From positions 313,371 through 362,601 of the forward strand of contig CDMY01000477.1 in assembly GCA_001179505.1 (NCBI GenBank): a stretch of DNA of 49,231 bases. The letters are read 5' to 3'. The number at the start of each line of letters is the position of its first letter. Position 1 is the first letter of the stretch. The position numbers and the translations under genes are program-made. Source of the DNA: Vitrella brassicaformis. Taxonomy: Eukaryota > Sar > Vitrellaceae. Below, piece by piece: positions 15,576 through 27,352 of this stretch. The notes beneath the pieces were generated by a model that ran no database searches, had not been told where the DNA came from, and was given only the letters and a program-made list of their open reading frames with translations.

Positions 15576-16523
15576 TCAGATGGTTGGCAGCAGCGCCAGG
15601 GAAGGGCCGTCCATCTTGTTGCGGGCGATGGCCATTCCCCGGGGGAAGGCAGCAGGACCACTGCCGCCCTGCTTGGGCGCCTCGGTGGTCCAGAGGGAGA
15701 TGTATGCCGACCCATTACGCCCCTTAAACGTCTCGATGTATGCCGCAAACTCGTCGCCCTCCTCGTCGCCATGCAGTACGAATCGGCGTGAGTCGCCGTA
15801 GATGCTGTCGATGGTGCGGCAGCCGCCCCACAGGAGCGGCTGCTGGGCAATCAGGGCACAGATGCGACGACACTCGGCAGAGGGCGGACGCCAGGACCGA
15901 CTCGGCACCAAACGCGACGACAGCCCGGCCATCCTGAAAGAGCAGGCAGCGGAAAGACAGACAGACAACATAACACATTGCTGTGCTGTTTATTCTCTCA
16001 TTTCAGTCGCTGCATACCCTTCGATGATCAGTCCTCTGAAGCTGATGTACTCGCCACCACCGTCTGCAGACACACAGACACACAGCGGCAGACACCATCC
16101 ATGTCAAGTTGCCTCTCCAGTGGTGCTTTGCCCTCTCTCTCTCTCACGTCGGCACGGGGGATCGGCCGCATCGAATCGATCTCGATATCTGGCCGGCACC
16201 GTCTGCTGTGTGTGCACCGTCACCTCCCACCCCCCCAGCCTCTCCCGCCCACTGGCATCGCGCGTCAGCCGCATGCCATTGCTCAGTCGGTGGCTGTAGA
16301 GGGCGTATTGGCGGATGCTGGGCGGGCGGCTGTCGATGACGGCCTTGCTGCCCACGTGCTGCAGGTCGTCACCCGTCAGCTCGATGGGCAGCGACCGGAT
16401 CTTCCTGCAGGTCTTCACAGCGCAGATCAGATGATGACTGGCAAGATGAACCATCGCAGTGCGTTTCAGTGTTTTCGCACCTTTGGCGTCGCAAAGGCCA
16501 CATAAGCAGTGCCTCAGCCCCTC
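15576..16523 (-). pseudogene. Truncated paralogue of the F-box-like gene at 16904-19105
   Basis: The second half of the neighbouring F-box-like protein is repeated here in the opposite orientation. Shared stretches include LPIELTGDDLQHVGSKAVID, RYRDRFDAADPPC, the intron acceptor followed by GGGEYISFRGLIIEG, and MAGLSS...LLWGGCRTID...GDEEGDEFAAYIE, ending at a stop at 15576-15578. Splice sites match the paralogue. The upstream portion has no ATG in frame and lacks the coiled-coil and F-box-like exons. It could be a truncated pseudogene, or a gene with a different first exon that I cannot see. Divergence is moderate, so the duplication is not very recent. Confidence 0.65.
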
Positions 16524-16903
16524 CAAAAGGACCCATCATTCACACAGACTCGTTCTGCGTACCCCTTCGGGCGGACATATGCACTCACTCGAAGACGACA
16601 GTTTCCGCCGACCGGAGATCTGTCCTCTCACACAAACGGTACGCCATCGGCTGTGCTCAAAAACGAAGCCGTCAGCTTCTCAGGCAGCATCGATTCGATC
16701 ACGCTAGCTTCAAACATCAGCAGACGAGGATTCTCGCTCTGTCGGCTTGCGCGTCGTGCCTTTCCCTCATTGTGGCGTCATTGTTTGGCTTATCGACTCA
16801 TCGGTGGAGTGATTTGCTTGTCGGACAGTCACTGCCTTTCCACCGGTAAGCACTCGCACGCGAGATGAACGTCCGAACGACACACTCACTCACTCACTGC
16901 GCC
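16524..16903. other. Region between the inverted F-box-like paralogues
   Basis: This 380-bp region separates the truncated copy (-) from the complete gene (+) and should contain the latter's promoter. A CACT run precedes the start codon (about 16881-16898). No gene is seen. Confidence 0.4.
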
Positions 16904-19105
16904 ATGATGTCACAGTGGTGGTCTTCAGGCGTCGTGTGGGCTGCCGTGAGGCCAGCGGGCGGCAGCATGAGCAGCACATCGGCATCAGCTGCTGCAGGTG
17001 GGCTGACTGACTCACTGAGTGGGAGAGAGAGGAAGGGGCTCACTTGTGTGTGTGTGTGTTGGCCAGGTGGTGGTGGATATAGAAATGAATCTGCAGTCAA
17101 TGACATCAATCGCAGCGCCACACAGAGTGACGGGCTGCCGGTGAACCATCAAGCCATCACAGCCACACAGACCAGAGAGCGCCACAGCGTGTCGGTGTGC
17201 TCATAGTGATGTTGTGTCTGTGCCTGTCTGCCTGCCTTTGCAGCTGTCCTCTGGTCTGTTGGCGCAGCTGTCGGACATCAAAGCTCAGCTAGCCGTTGCC
17301 GTGTTGGACTCAAAGGTGAGAGGACAGCACAGAGGGCGGGAGAGGGCGGATGACTTATGTGTGTGTGTGTGGTGTGTGCAGTGTGTCAAGAAGATGGGCA
17401 TCAGTGACACGATCGACTACCTCATTCAGAAGGTCGTTAGTCAGCGCATAGCTGACCTGCCTCCATGTGACACTGTGTGGTCTGTGGCTGTGTGCAGGGG
17501 TCTGTTGGCGAGAGGCGCCTGCCGATGGTGGAAGCGGCCGCGTCAGAGATCTCCGGTGCGCTAGGCAGCCTCCAGAATGGACTCAAACGACTCAACGGCG
17601 CGGCACTGGTACACACACACATCTACTGTCGATCCTTCGACTGGTGAATGAGTGCATGTGTCTTCTCCTGCCCGTGTGTGTGTGTGTGTGTGTCAGCTGG
17701 AGGGCCACTCCAAGAACTTCGCATTTGTCCCTCCAGACGCCAAGAAGACCACCAGAGAGACCACTGACACACACAAGAAGGTACGGCCGCTGCACCGTGA
17801 AGCCATCATGACGGCCAAAAGTATCAGCGCATGTGTGTATGGTTTGATGTGTGCAGGATAGTGTTGCAGACAGCACACCCGGTGTGCCCGAGTCGTCAAG
17901 TGCTGCGGCCCCGCCCTTCTTGCCCGGTCTGTCCCTGCCCACCGACGTCCTCCGCGACGTATTCCTGCCCCTCATCAGCCCACACAACACAATCGCCCTC
18001 TGCCGCACATCCGAGACGGTCGGCAGCGCACTCGAGGCCGCCCTGGTCGACGACATCGACAGCATCATCCAACGCGACGGACTCAGAGGCGTCATCGGCT
18101 ACGCCCCGATGCGTCAGTCGACCAGCGTCCGTCGTCTGGTGCGTCGGCTGCGGCTGATCCGCCTCCACTATGTGATGGTGACGGGGGGCGACTGGCGGGG
18201 CAACGTGCCGGTGCTGCGGATGGCCAAGAGCTGTGGACGAGTGCAGCAGCTGCCCATCGAGCTGACGGGTGACGACCTGCACCACGTGGGCAGCAAGGCC
18301 GTCATCGACAGCCGCCCGCCCAGCATGCGCCAGTACAGCCTCTTCAGCCACCGACAATGGGACAACAGGATGGGGCTGACGCGCGATGCCGACGGGCGGG
18401 ACTACCTGTGCGAGTGTATGGCTTGGTGGGAGGTGACGGTGTACACCGAGCAGACGGTGCCGGATGAGTATCGAGATCGATTCGACGCCGCCGATCCCCC
18501 GTGCCGACGTGAGAGAGAGAGGGCAAAGCACCACAGGAGAGGCAACTTGACATGGATGGTGTCTGCCGCTGTGTGTCTGTGTGTCTGCAGACGGTGGTGG
18601 CGAGTACATCAGCTTCAGAGGACTGATCATTGAAGGGTATTCAGCGACTGAAATGAGAGAATAAACAGCACAGCAATGTGTTATCTTGTCTGTCTGTCTT
18701 TCCGCTGCCTGCTCTTTCAGGATGGCCGGGCTGTCGTCGTGTCATGTGTCGCATTGGTCCTGGGATGCGCCCTCTGCCGAGTACAATCGCATCTCCGACC
18801 TGGTGGCCCAGCAGTCGCCCCTGTGGGGCGGCTGCCGCACCATCGACTACAACATCGGCGGCCCCTCCCGCCGATTCGTCATACTCTGTGGCGACGAGGA
18901 GGGCGACGAGTTTGCGGCATACATCGAGATGGCCAAGTGGCCTGACGGGTGGACAGACATCATCCTCTACACCAGCGATGCGCGCCGGCAGGGCGTCAGT
19001 GGCCCTGCTGCTTTCCCCCAGGCAGTGGCCATCGCCCACAGCAAGACTGGCGACGACATCGCATTACTCCCAATGGTCAACGAGGCCATCAACACAGGTA
19101 CTTAA
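16904..19105 (+). CDS. F-box-like protein with family-specific C-terminal region
   Basis: Nine exons are inferred, starting with ATG at 16904 (MMSQWWSSGVVWAAVRP). Exons 3-5 encode short helical segments (LSSGLLAQLSDIKAQLAVAV, then KKMGISDTIDYLIQK) that look like coiled coil. The large exon at about 17857-18516 opens with a Pro/Ser linker and an F-box-like motif, LPTDVLRDVFLPLISP followed by IALCRTSETVGSALE. The remainder (QQLPIELTGDDLHHVGSKAV, GGGEYISFRGLIIEG, LLWGGCRTID-like WGGCRTID, VILCGDEEGDEFAAYIE) belongs to no domain I recognise. Two late joints are phase-consistent: at the GTGAGA donor near 18515 and at GTATTC near 18636. The stop is at 19103-19105, though a further donor (ACAG|GTACTT) nearby leaves the extreme C-terminus open. 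F-box proteins normally bring substrates to SCF ubiquitin ligases; that role is inference here. Confidence 0.65.
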
Positions 19106-19680
19106 GGCACGAGAACACCAGATGAGTCCAACACAAAAGTGATAGTGTCTCTTGTTTCATGACTGCAGCTGGCGGGTTGGCGTCGAGGTGACTGAGGTGG
19201 ACTTGGACGGCGGCACACACGAAGACATCGGAAGAAGCTGTCGTGCAGTGGGGCGGCAGAGGGGAGGCCGCGAGATGGACCGACCGGGCTGCCTGTGCTG
19301 CATCCATGCGGTGTGTGTGGTGTGTTGGAATCCCTGCCTTCTTCCTTCCTCGTGTGTCGATGTGGTGCGTTTATCTCTGTCTGTTTGGATGGACGTACAC
19401 CGCATGAACCGACTGGGTGAGTGACCGGACTGCCTCTGTGCATGAGCATCCTTTGGATCGATCGATGACACACACCAAATGTCACTCTGAGTCTGTCAGT
19501 CTCTGTCGCACCACACACCCGTAAAACTACTTTCTCACTCACAAAAAGCAGGCAATATCTCTCACCGTCTGTCTGTTTGTCGTGTTTGTTGCCCTACTAG
19601 AACCTACACACTGCACATACATACCCCGCCCATCTGGCACCATCTCCCTCCCTCCCTCCCTCCCTGGATCCATCCGTTTA
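19106..19680. other. Intergenic region
   Basis: Some plus-strand sequence just after 19168 could be a further exon of the F-box-like gene, but the phase does not fit well. The rest holds a CCCT run (19649-19664) and no recognised gene. Confidence 0.35.
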
Positions 19681-20376
19681 TCAACCGAGCCATTCGGCGA
19701 AGAATCGTTGTCCTTGTCGTCGACAATGATAAAGGCCGGGAAGAAACCGGCCTTTATCGTTGGAATCTAAGTCCAAATCCACCTCTATTTTCCACACAGC
19801 CTGCACACATGGCATCCATTGCAAGCGCCTCTGCTGTGCTCTGTGTGGCCGGCCGTGTGTGCGCGAACACATACACACCTCCATGCCCAGCTCTTCGTAT
19901 TTCAGCACCTCCACCTTCTTGATGCTGCAGTTCTGCGCCAATATCGCCGCAGGGCCGCCGATGCTGCCCAGCTTGCACGCCTTGGATACCTGCACAACGA
20001 ACGTCTACCAAACCAATGCAACACAACACACCGCAGCAGCCACACCGATGGCATGCTCTCTGTCCTGCGTGTGCTTGTGAGGGCGTTGTAATGTACCTCC
20101 TTCCTCCTGTTGCCCTTGGCCAGAGTTATCATGGACCCGCCCGCAGCCATGAATGGCCCCACATAAGAGTCCATCCGGCCAGCAGTGGTCGGACCAAACG
20201 AACCAGACGCATAGCCAGCAGGCGTCTTGGCCGGCCCTGCATAGTAGATGGGATGGTTCTTGAGGTAGTCGGGCAGCGCTCCCTCTTTCTGCAGCCGCTC
20301 GTTGAGTTTGGCGTGGGCGATGTCCCGCGCCACAACGAGGGTGCCCGTCAAGGACAGACGCGTCTTGATGGGATAC
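19681..20376 (-). pseudogene. Class I fumarate hydratase, C-terminal fragment (decayed)
   Basis: Minus-strand sequence begins right after an acceptor-like AG at 20377 with [20 protein letters not shown] and continues with [41 protein letters not shown], then after an intron [14 protein letters not shown] and [14 protein letters not shown], then AVWKIEV. This is the C-terminal catalytic lobe of class I fumarase. Signs of decay: the ACK...LGSIGG segment lacks the usual HGGFY; after KIEV an extra segment shifts the frame, so the expected FPAFIIVDD lies in another frame; a second shift restores FFAEWL before the stop (19681-19683). No upstream exons exist on its 5' side. It cannot make active enzyme alone. 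It is probably from the same ancestral gene as 14240-14732, now out of order. Confidence 0.8.
19728..19758. repeat. Short perfect inverted repeat inside the fumarase remnant
   Basis: GATAAAGGCCGG (19728-19739) and CCGGCCTTTATC (19747-19758) form a 12-bp stem with a 7-nt loop. On the minus strand the downstream arm is original coding sequence (part of FPAFII), while the upstream arm lies in the inserted segment that shifts the frame. This suggests the insertion was copied from the nearby arm. Confidence 0.75.
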
Positions 20377-21530
20377 CTGCCAGCCACCATAGCATACAGC
20401 GACGAAGGCAATGAGCCAATGGGTGTGTGTGTGTGTGTGTTGGGAAAGGAGGGTGTGTGTGGAGGGTGGATGTACCAACGGGGGGGTGGATTGTTTGCCC
20501 ACCCACTGACTGGGCCAAGTAGGTCGGAGAAACAAAGTGGGTTATAAATAGGTCATCAGTGGGTATGTGGGCCATCAAGGGTCATCCTACGGTCAAAAAT
20601 GGCAAAACGGTGACATTTCTTTGCGCTTGCGCAGCGTCGTCAGTGTTGCTGACCTGCCGCTCTCTCTGTGCACGTGTTTGACCAACTCAAGGGTGCACTT
20701 GATCCTTGTGCTGGATGGGCCGGAGCACACCCACAGAGCGAAAGACGTGCCTGCAGAGATGACACTCACAGAGGGAGGAGGTCAGTCAGAAGTGCCTCAG
20801 AGAGCACCGCTCGACGGCTGTCTATGTCGGGCTGGATGCTGTGGTCAATCTGCCGCACAGAGAGGGACGGGCCGCACCCACAGAGCCAAACACGAACGGG
20901 CCTGCGGAGATGGACAAAAATGGTTTGAGAGGCATTGAGGGCGCTCAGAAAGAAGTTCCGCTGTGCATCAACCGGCAGAGTACATACAAAGCCCTCATCG
21001 AGGGAAATCCTCTGACACCCGAATGAGCCTTGGGGTCTTGGCACAACACGCCATCTCGACCTGCACACACAGACAGACTCAGACTCAGACAGAAATGTCT
21101 GCTCATTTGTCCTTCTGGCTGCTCCTGACTGCGTGTATGGCCTTCCTGTGAGCCTCTCTGCGGAGATCTGCCTGCCGCGTTGTGTCTGTGCCTTTCCTCC
21201 CGGAGCTTCTAAGCTTGCAACCCTAAGCCCTATCATACCTAAACCCTAATTATGCGATTATGTGGGGTTTGCGAATTTCGTGAATGAATGCGGTTGGTGT
21301 GCAGGAGTGCGCAGCAGACAGACAGACAGACACATTAATTAATGCACACACAGGGTCATTCATGTCAACAGGGAGGAGGCCCAGCTGTGTGTGCACTTCA
21401 GTGCAGTGTGTGTGCGTGAGGGTGGGCGTGTGCCATGCACTCCTGCACACGCGCACCCTCTCACACACACACACACAGGAGGTCTAAGCAGGAAGGCCGG
21501 CAACAGGAGGCATGCAGCAGGACCTCAACT
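20377..21530. other. Gene-poor region with degenerate telomere-like sequence
   Basis: No recognised gene was found in this stretch. Two imperfect copies of a CACCCACAGAGC-containing segment occur near 20729 and 20876. At 21219-21249 lies a degenerate CCCTAAA-type stretch (AACCCTAAGCCCTA, then TAAACCCTAATTA), resembling plant-type telomere repeat. Confidence 0.4.
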
Positions 21531-24500
21531 CTAGCGGCTCAGATCTTGCTGGCTGCTGCTGCTGCCGCTGCTCTCATTTCTAGCCTTGCCCTCCAGCAGC
21601 TGCAGCGCCACCGTGTTGAAGTGCAGCACATCCTAACACACACACACACACACATTAGCATCGCAGACAGACTTACACACAGCGCGTTGTTTGTTCTTTA
21701 CCCGTTCTTTGATGAGCAGAGGCCGCAGAGTGTCCCGCAGCCTCAGCAGGAGGGGGCGGTGCGCTGACGAGGTCACGAGCTGCCTCGTGTGCAGCTGCAC
21801 GAGCAGCAGGGCCGTCTGGCTGAGACGCTCCACACACACATAGCCTCCACCTGCACACACACACACACAGACAGACAGACCGAGGGCCGCCCACCGACCC
21901 ATAATATCGATGGCCTCGGCAATGGCGGCAATAAACTGCATGAGCCTCAGGGCATAGGAGAAGGGCATCGACAAGAGCACCTCATACAGCAGCGGGGCCG
22001 GCACCTGCTGCACCGCCCACAAGACGTGCTCGTGGGCCGTCCGCCCGGCCAGCTCGGGCTTGCTGCTGCTGCCGCCGCCCATTGTCTCGTCTCCTTGTTC
22101 TTGCTGCTGGTCGGTGAGGGCCTCGGTGGCCTCGTCGATGACCTCCATGAGCCGCTCGGCTGTCCGGACGCTGTCGAGGGTGCGCTTGGTGGGCCGAATG
22201 AGGGTGACCTCCTCTCCCCCTCCAGCCGCTGTGTCCATGTCTGCACACACACACACACACAGAGGGAGAGAGAGTGGCGTGTGTGTGTGTGTCTGCCACT
22301 GCACTGACCGTCTCGCGTGTAAGCGTCTTGTTCCATCCGCTGCTCCAGCTCCCTCTCTCTCTCCTCCTCGAGAAACAGCTGCTCCGACGTCCGACGCCAC
22401 AGCCGAATGCCGCCGTCCTCCCCTTAACACACACACACACAGACATGGGTGGGTGGATCCCCGTGTGCAGAAAAGTGTGTGTAATGCTCTGTGTGTGTGC
22501 CTGCGGTGAAGAAGAAGGCGGCGTCGAGGCTGAGAGCCACACACGTGACGGCCGAGCCCCCGCTCATCAGCTGGGTGATGAGCTCACGCGCATCGCCGTC
22601 CCTATGGACATACACACACACATAGAGGGAGAGGGAGGCGTACACACACAGCCAGGCACACTCACACACACGGGGCTAGCAAGGGTCACAGACCAGATTT
22701 TGACGCAGCCGTCGCGCCCAGTGGTGACGAAGTAGTGGGTGTCGGGGAGAAACCGGGCCTACAACGTCCCCCCCAACACACACATCCATCCATCCATCCA
22801 TCCGTGTGTGTGTGTGTGTGTATAGTCACTTTGGTGACGGCCTGTGTGTGGGCTCTGAAGGACGTGTGGCAGTCGCCGAAGTCCATCCCCCACAGCTTGA
22901 CGCTCTTGTCGGCCGAAGCGCTCACCAGCAAGGTGCTGTCTGCACACACACACACACACACGCACACATCCGTCCCTTCCCCTCTCTCTCTCTCTGTGCG
23001 TGTGTGTGTGTACCAGTGCTTATGTCGAGTGCAGTGATGGGCAGCTTGTGGCCATAGAGGGTGACGAAAGGCTTCACTGAGGGGCCTGGGTTCAGGTAGT
23101 AGATCTGTGTCGTCGAGTCGAGCAGACCCACAGCGAGGAACTTGCAAGAGGGGGAATACTGCCACACACACACAGATGCGAACACACACATCAGAGTGTG
23201 TGTGTGTGTGTGCACCTCTCTCTCTCTCCCTCTCTCTCTCTCTCTCTGTGTGTGTGTCGGGGGAGAGCTTACCCTCACACACATGCCCTCGTCATTGAGC
23301 TCGTGTGCCATCGTGTCCACGAAAGCGACCGTCTCCGTCTCAACACCAACACCCTCTCCCTCCTCTCCCCCTGTGGGCGTGGTGCGCTTCTTGACGTAGA
23401 ACTTGTAGAGCTTGAGCACCTTGTCGCTGCCCACTGAGGCGAACCTGCACACTCACACAAACACTCGTACACACACTAACACTCACACACACTCACACAC
23501 ACACACACGAGAAGACGCCCGTACCCGGTATGATGTGGGTGTGGGGCAATGTCCTGCACCGCCGCACCGTGCGCCTTGTCCATCTGTAAAGCGTCCATCG
23601 AGGCCAGGTCATAGAGAGCGACGCTGCCGTCCTTCAGCCCAACCACTATGTGGTCGTTTCCTACACACACACACACACACACACACAGGCACAGACATGC
23701 GGGCAGAGGGAGGGGGAGAGGTATGTGGTGTGATGTGTACCTGCCACAAAGATGGCACAGAGGCCGATCTGGCTGGCAGTGGGCAGCTGCATCGTCCGCA
23801 CGGGCCGCATTGTGCGCGTGGTCCAGACCTTCGCACTCTACACACATACAAACACACACACAGAGAGAGAGAGAGAGCAGCATGTGTCTGTCTGTCTGTC
23901 TGTCTGTGCGTGTGTGAGGGAGAGGGGAGTGAGGGGTACATACCTGTTTGGCAATGGACAGGAGGAGGCCGTCGTCATGGCTGACGGCGAGCACATTGGG
24001 GGCGGCGCTGGTGGCGTGGCCGCTGCTGGACAGGTCGCACACCACAGGGGCCGCCAAGGCATACCTGTCCACACACACACACACACAAACACACACAATT
24101 GTCCACTATCCTCTGTCTCTCGCTGTGAGTGTGTGTGCTTCACACTTGAGGGAAGGTGACACAGAGGGGTAGGGGTGGAGGATGTCTGCTGCTGCTGCTG
24201 CTGCTGCCGATGTTGGGCTGGCCTCGCCATCCTGCTCTTCTTCTCGCTTGACTTCGGCCGTCTCTCTCTCTTCCAGAGAGCCGTGGACCTGCAAACTCCG
24301 CACACACGACACACACACACACACACACACGAGCAAGACATCCATCCATCCATCTGTGTGTGTGTGTGTCGGTGGGCTGTGTGTGGGTATTGGTTTGCTT
24401 GCCTGCAGCCTGCGCAGCTCGATGGTGTTGTTGTGCAAGCCCAGCAGCAGGTGGTGGTCGCGGAGGTCGACCGACGCCACTCGCTGCCTGACGTGGAACT

Positions 24501-25141
24501 CACCCAAGGCGCTCAGCTCGTCGCTGACGGCGTACGCCCTCTCCTTCTCGCTCTCCGTCTCCTCAACCCCCTCACCCTCTCCCCAGTCGTCACCTGCACA
24601 CACACACACACACGCACGCACACAAAGAGAGAGAGAGAGAGAGAGAGGGGATGTCTACAGTGAAGGCTGACAACCAGAAACGCGCCGAAACAGCGCGTTA
24701 ACTGGCGGCTCACCTCTTTCGCCGCCCCGTTTTGCCCTTTTCTCCCTGGCCCGCTTCAGCCGCCGTCTCTTCCTCTTCGCCTGCTCCTCCGCCGAGTGCA
24801 CTCGAAACACCTCCAGCCGCTTGCTCGGCTGCGCGTGGCACAGCACCATCCCCCCTCCCTCTCCCTCTCTCGGTGGGGGGATGCACAGAATGCCCACCAC
24901 ACGGCCGGCCTTCTCTCCTTCTGTGGCTGTGGAGGCTTGTCGCTTCAATGCACCGAGGTAGGACGCTGTGAGGGGCATGTGTGTGACGGGGTCTCTCGGG
25001 GTGGGGGCGTCGGTGGCGGGGTCATCTTGGTCGTCACGATGGTGCAGCCGCCAAAGCCGTAGGAAATGGTCGTCAGATCCCGCAAAGAGCCGGTGCTGAA
25101 ATGAGAGAGTGATGTACACGTGACTGCCTCTCTCTCTCTCC

Positions 25142-25175
<34 letters not shown>

Positions 25176-26329
25176 TACCTCTCGTGTGTCGACGGCGATG
25201 CTCCAGACGCTCCCCTTGTGTTCGACCAACGTCTGGAGGCAGCTCTGTGTGCCCATGTCCCACAGCTTGATCAGCCCGTCCTTGGACCCGCTCACCAGCA
25301 CAAAAGGCTCGCTCAGCGGCTCATCTACACACACACACACACACACGCAGAGAGAGAGAGAGAGAGAGAGACAACAATACAAGCCACACACACAGCCGCC
25401 GAGCAACACAATGCCATCCTCTGTGTGTGTGTGTGTGTGTGTGTACCTACCGTCATTCTGGTGCAGGAAGGCGATGGCCGTGACCTGATCCCTGTGCCCT
25501 CTCAACCGGAACAGCCCCCGCTGACCGACGACGTCCCACACATTCACGTCGGTGTCATTGCCGCCTGTCACCACAAGCGCGCCTGTCCGACTGCACACAC
25601 ACATGAGGGAGAATGAGAACATTTCTCCATCTCGCAGCGACCCTCCCCACACACACACACACCTGGCAGCGACCACACTGACACCCTTCTTGTGCCCGTG
25701 GAGCGTCAGCACAGGCGCCTTATCGGCAGGCCGCGCCACTCTCCGCCGGTCGCCCCCCTCCGCTTCTCTCTCCCTCTTGTCAATGTTGGTGTCGTCATGG
25801 CGCCACTCCCACAGCCGCAGGGCGCCGTCAGTGTAGCCGGCAGCTATGCAGATGGTGTGACACACAGAGGAGGAGGGGGAGGGAGAGGCAGGAGGCAGCA
25901 GGGCCAGGCATGTCACCTACACACACACACACACACATACAGAGAGAGAGAGAGAGAGAGGGGACCATCAATGCGTCAAACCACCCATCTCTGTGTGTAT
26001 GTCTGTATGCGTCACCTGTTGTGCAGCGGGCTCCCTCGAGCCAGAGTCGCCGTGTGTATTCGTCGGCACGGTCAGCTTCGCCGCCAAAGCGCCCTGACGC
26101 AGATGCCATATCGCCACGGCCTCGTGGCATCCTGACAATCACACCCACCCACCCACCCATCCATCAATCCATCCATCCATGTGTGTGTGGCATGCGTGCG
26201 CGCGTGTGTGCGTGTGTGTGTGCCTGTAACAGCGTATTTGCCGGATGCGTCGAGGAGCACGTTGCAGTCCCTGGCAGTGACGAGGCCGAACACGTCCACG
26301 TACTCGTAACGCAGATACGCCTTCACCAT
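21531..26329 (-). CDS. UTP12: WDR3/UTP12, small-subunit processome WD40 protein
   Basis: UTP12 (WDR3) is a nucleolar protein of the UTP-B subcomplex needed for 18S rRNA maturation. About 20 exons on the minus strand encode the expected plan. ATG at 26329 begins MVKAYLRYEYVDVFG, like the family's KQYLRY-xxx-FG start. Two propellers of WD40 repeats follow, e.g. GYTDGALRLWEWRHDD, GGNDTDVNVWDVVGQRG, SGSKDGLIKLWDMGTQSC, AVGLLDSTTQIYYLNP, SASADKSVKLWGMDFGDCH and TGRDGCVKIW. A charged Lys/Arg-rich insertion (about 24720-24800) lies in mid-protein. The C-terminal Utp12 domain includes EHVLWAVQQVPAPLLYEVLL and MPFSYALRLMQFIAAI, ending DLSR-stop at 21531-21533. Introns nearly all carry the CA...TG arrangement. 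The gene looks intact. Its 3' end is duplicated at 13634-14225. Confidence 0.94.
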
Positions 26330-26712
26330 GATGCACACACGCCGCGCCAGGCTGCTCGTGAGCCTCTCAGAGAGATCTTCTGCCGGCTTAGCTCGCGCCA
26401 CTTTTCCGAGCTCCAGCGCTCCATAAGCACAAGGACCAAAGATCTGAGTGGAATCAGACGTACGCAAGAAAGACCGAAACATGATGCGTTTCGTTTGCGC
26501 GTTCATGACTGCGGTGTGGTCTCAGATGGACACTGGATGGACCCGTGAGGGAAAGCACGATGGCGCCGGGCTGAAGGGCACGCATGATGTCAGCTCAGAG
26601 CACAACCGCTGATTGGTGCACCAACTGGTGAGCTTACGGACAGCAGACAGACAGACGGACGGACGAAAAGTACATCCATCTGTTATGGCTGCGCATCTCC
26701 CGTCCCATGCAG

Positions 26713-27090
26713 GTGCCGGATCTTCAATCGGAAGACGAACCTGTCCTTCACAGACGTCTGGAGCAACGAGACTGACATGATCTCACAGTGCCAATCCGGC
26801 TATCTTGCTTGGTTGGTGCAATGCAAACATACAAACACGTTCCTGCACCGTGTGTAGCACTGCACGCCTGTCGGTGTGCACGTGTGCGGTCATTCGTCTG
26901 TTCGTGCGTGTACACGCAGGGATCCAGACATCCATAATCCCGTTCGCCCAGTGGCCGGCACACCAACCCCGGCCACCCAGAGGCCGCCGCCGAGCAGACC
27001 GCTCGCGAGAATGGCGTATGACAAGTGCCAGCAGATGCCGGCCTGGAGCAGTGACACGGCAGCGGGCAACGGGTTTGAGGTGAGCGCTCA

Positions 27091-27122
<32 letters not shown>

Positions 27123-27352
27123 ATGCCTGCGTAATGGAGGCATTGATGTCACCTTTGTTCTGTCCCTTTCCCCCCTCTCTGTGTGTGTCTGTCTGTCAGG
27201 TGAGGCTTCACAGGGGTCGGAGGAGGTGCACTGTGAGCAGCGCCTGCTACCAGCATTCTGAGGAGCGGCCGGGCCACCCCGACAAGACTACACTGAACTA
27301 CTGGAAGCGCTGCGTGTCGTGGCGGGTGTGGACGCAAAACCCATTCTCCTAG
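26713..27352 (+). CDS. Small Cys-containing protein, unknown function (5' end not defined)
   Basis: The function is not recognised. Three exons join in frame: one starting at 26713 after CCCATGCAG (CRIFNRKTNLSFTDVWSNET... ending SGYLAW), one from about 26920 to 27079 (DPDIHNPVRPVAG, a Pro-rich linker, MAYDKCQQMPAWSS) and one from 27200 to the stop at 27350-27352 (VRLHRGRRRCTVSSACYQHS ... WKRCVSWRVWTQ). Splice sites are standard and the exon-exon phases agree. A possible first exon begins with ATG at 26481 (MMRFVCAFMTAVW), which could be a signal-like start, but the joint is speculative. The protein is basic and has at least six cysteines. It is divergently placed with UTP12. Confidence 0.5.

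Noticed and set aside
20766-21236. Minus-strand ORF of about 156 codons
   Set aside because: No recognisable motif, unusual composition, and no splice-site pattern or upstream exon; probably chance.
23400-23520. CRISPR-like array of short repeats
   Set aside because: The repeats are simple CA/CACT tracts with no unique spacers, inside an intron of UTP12.
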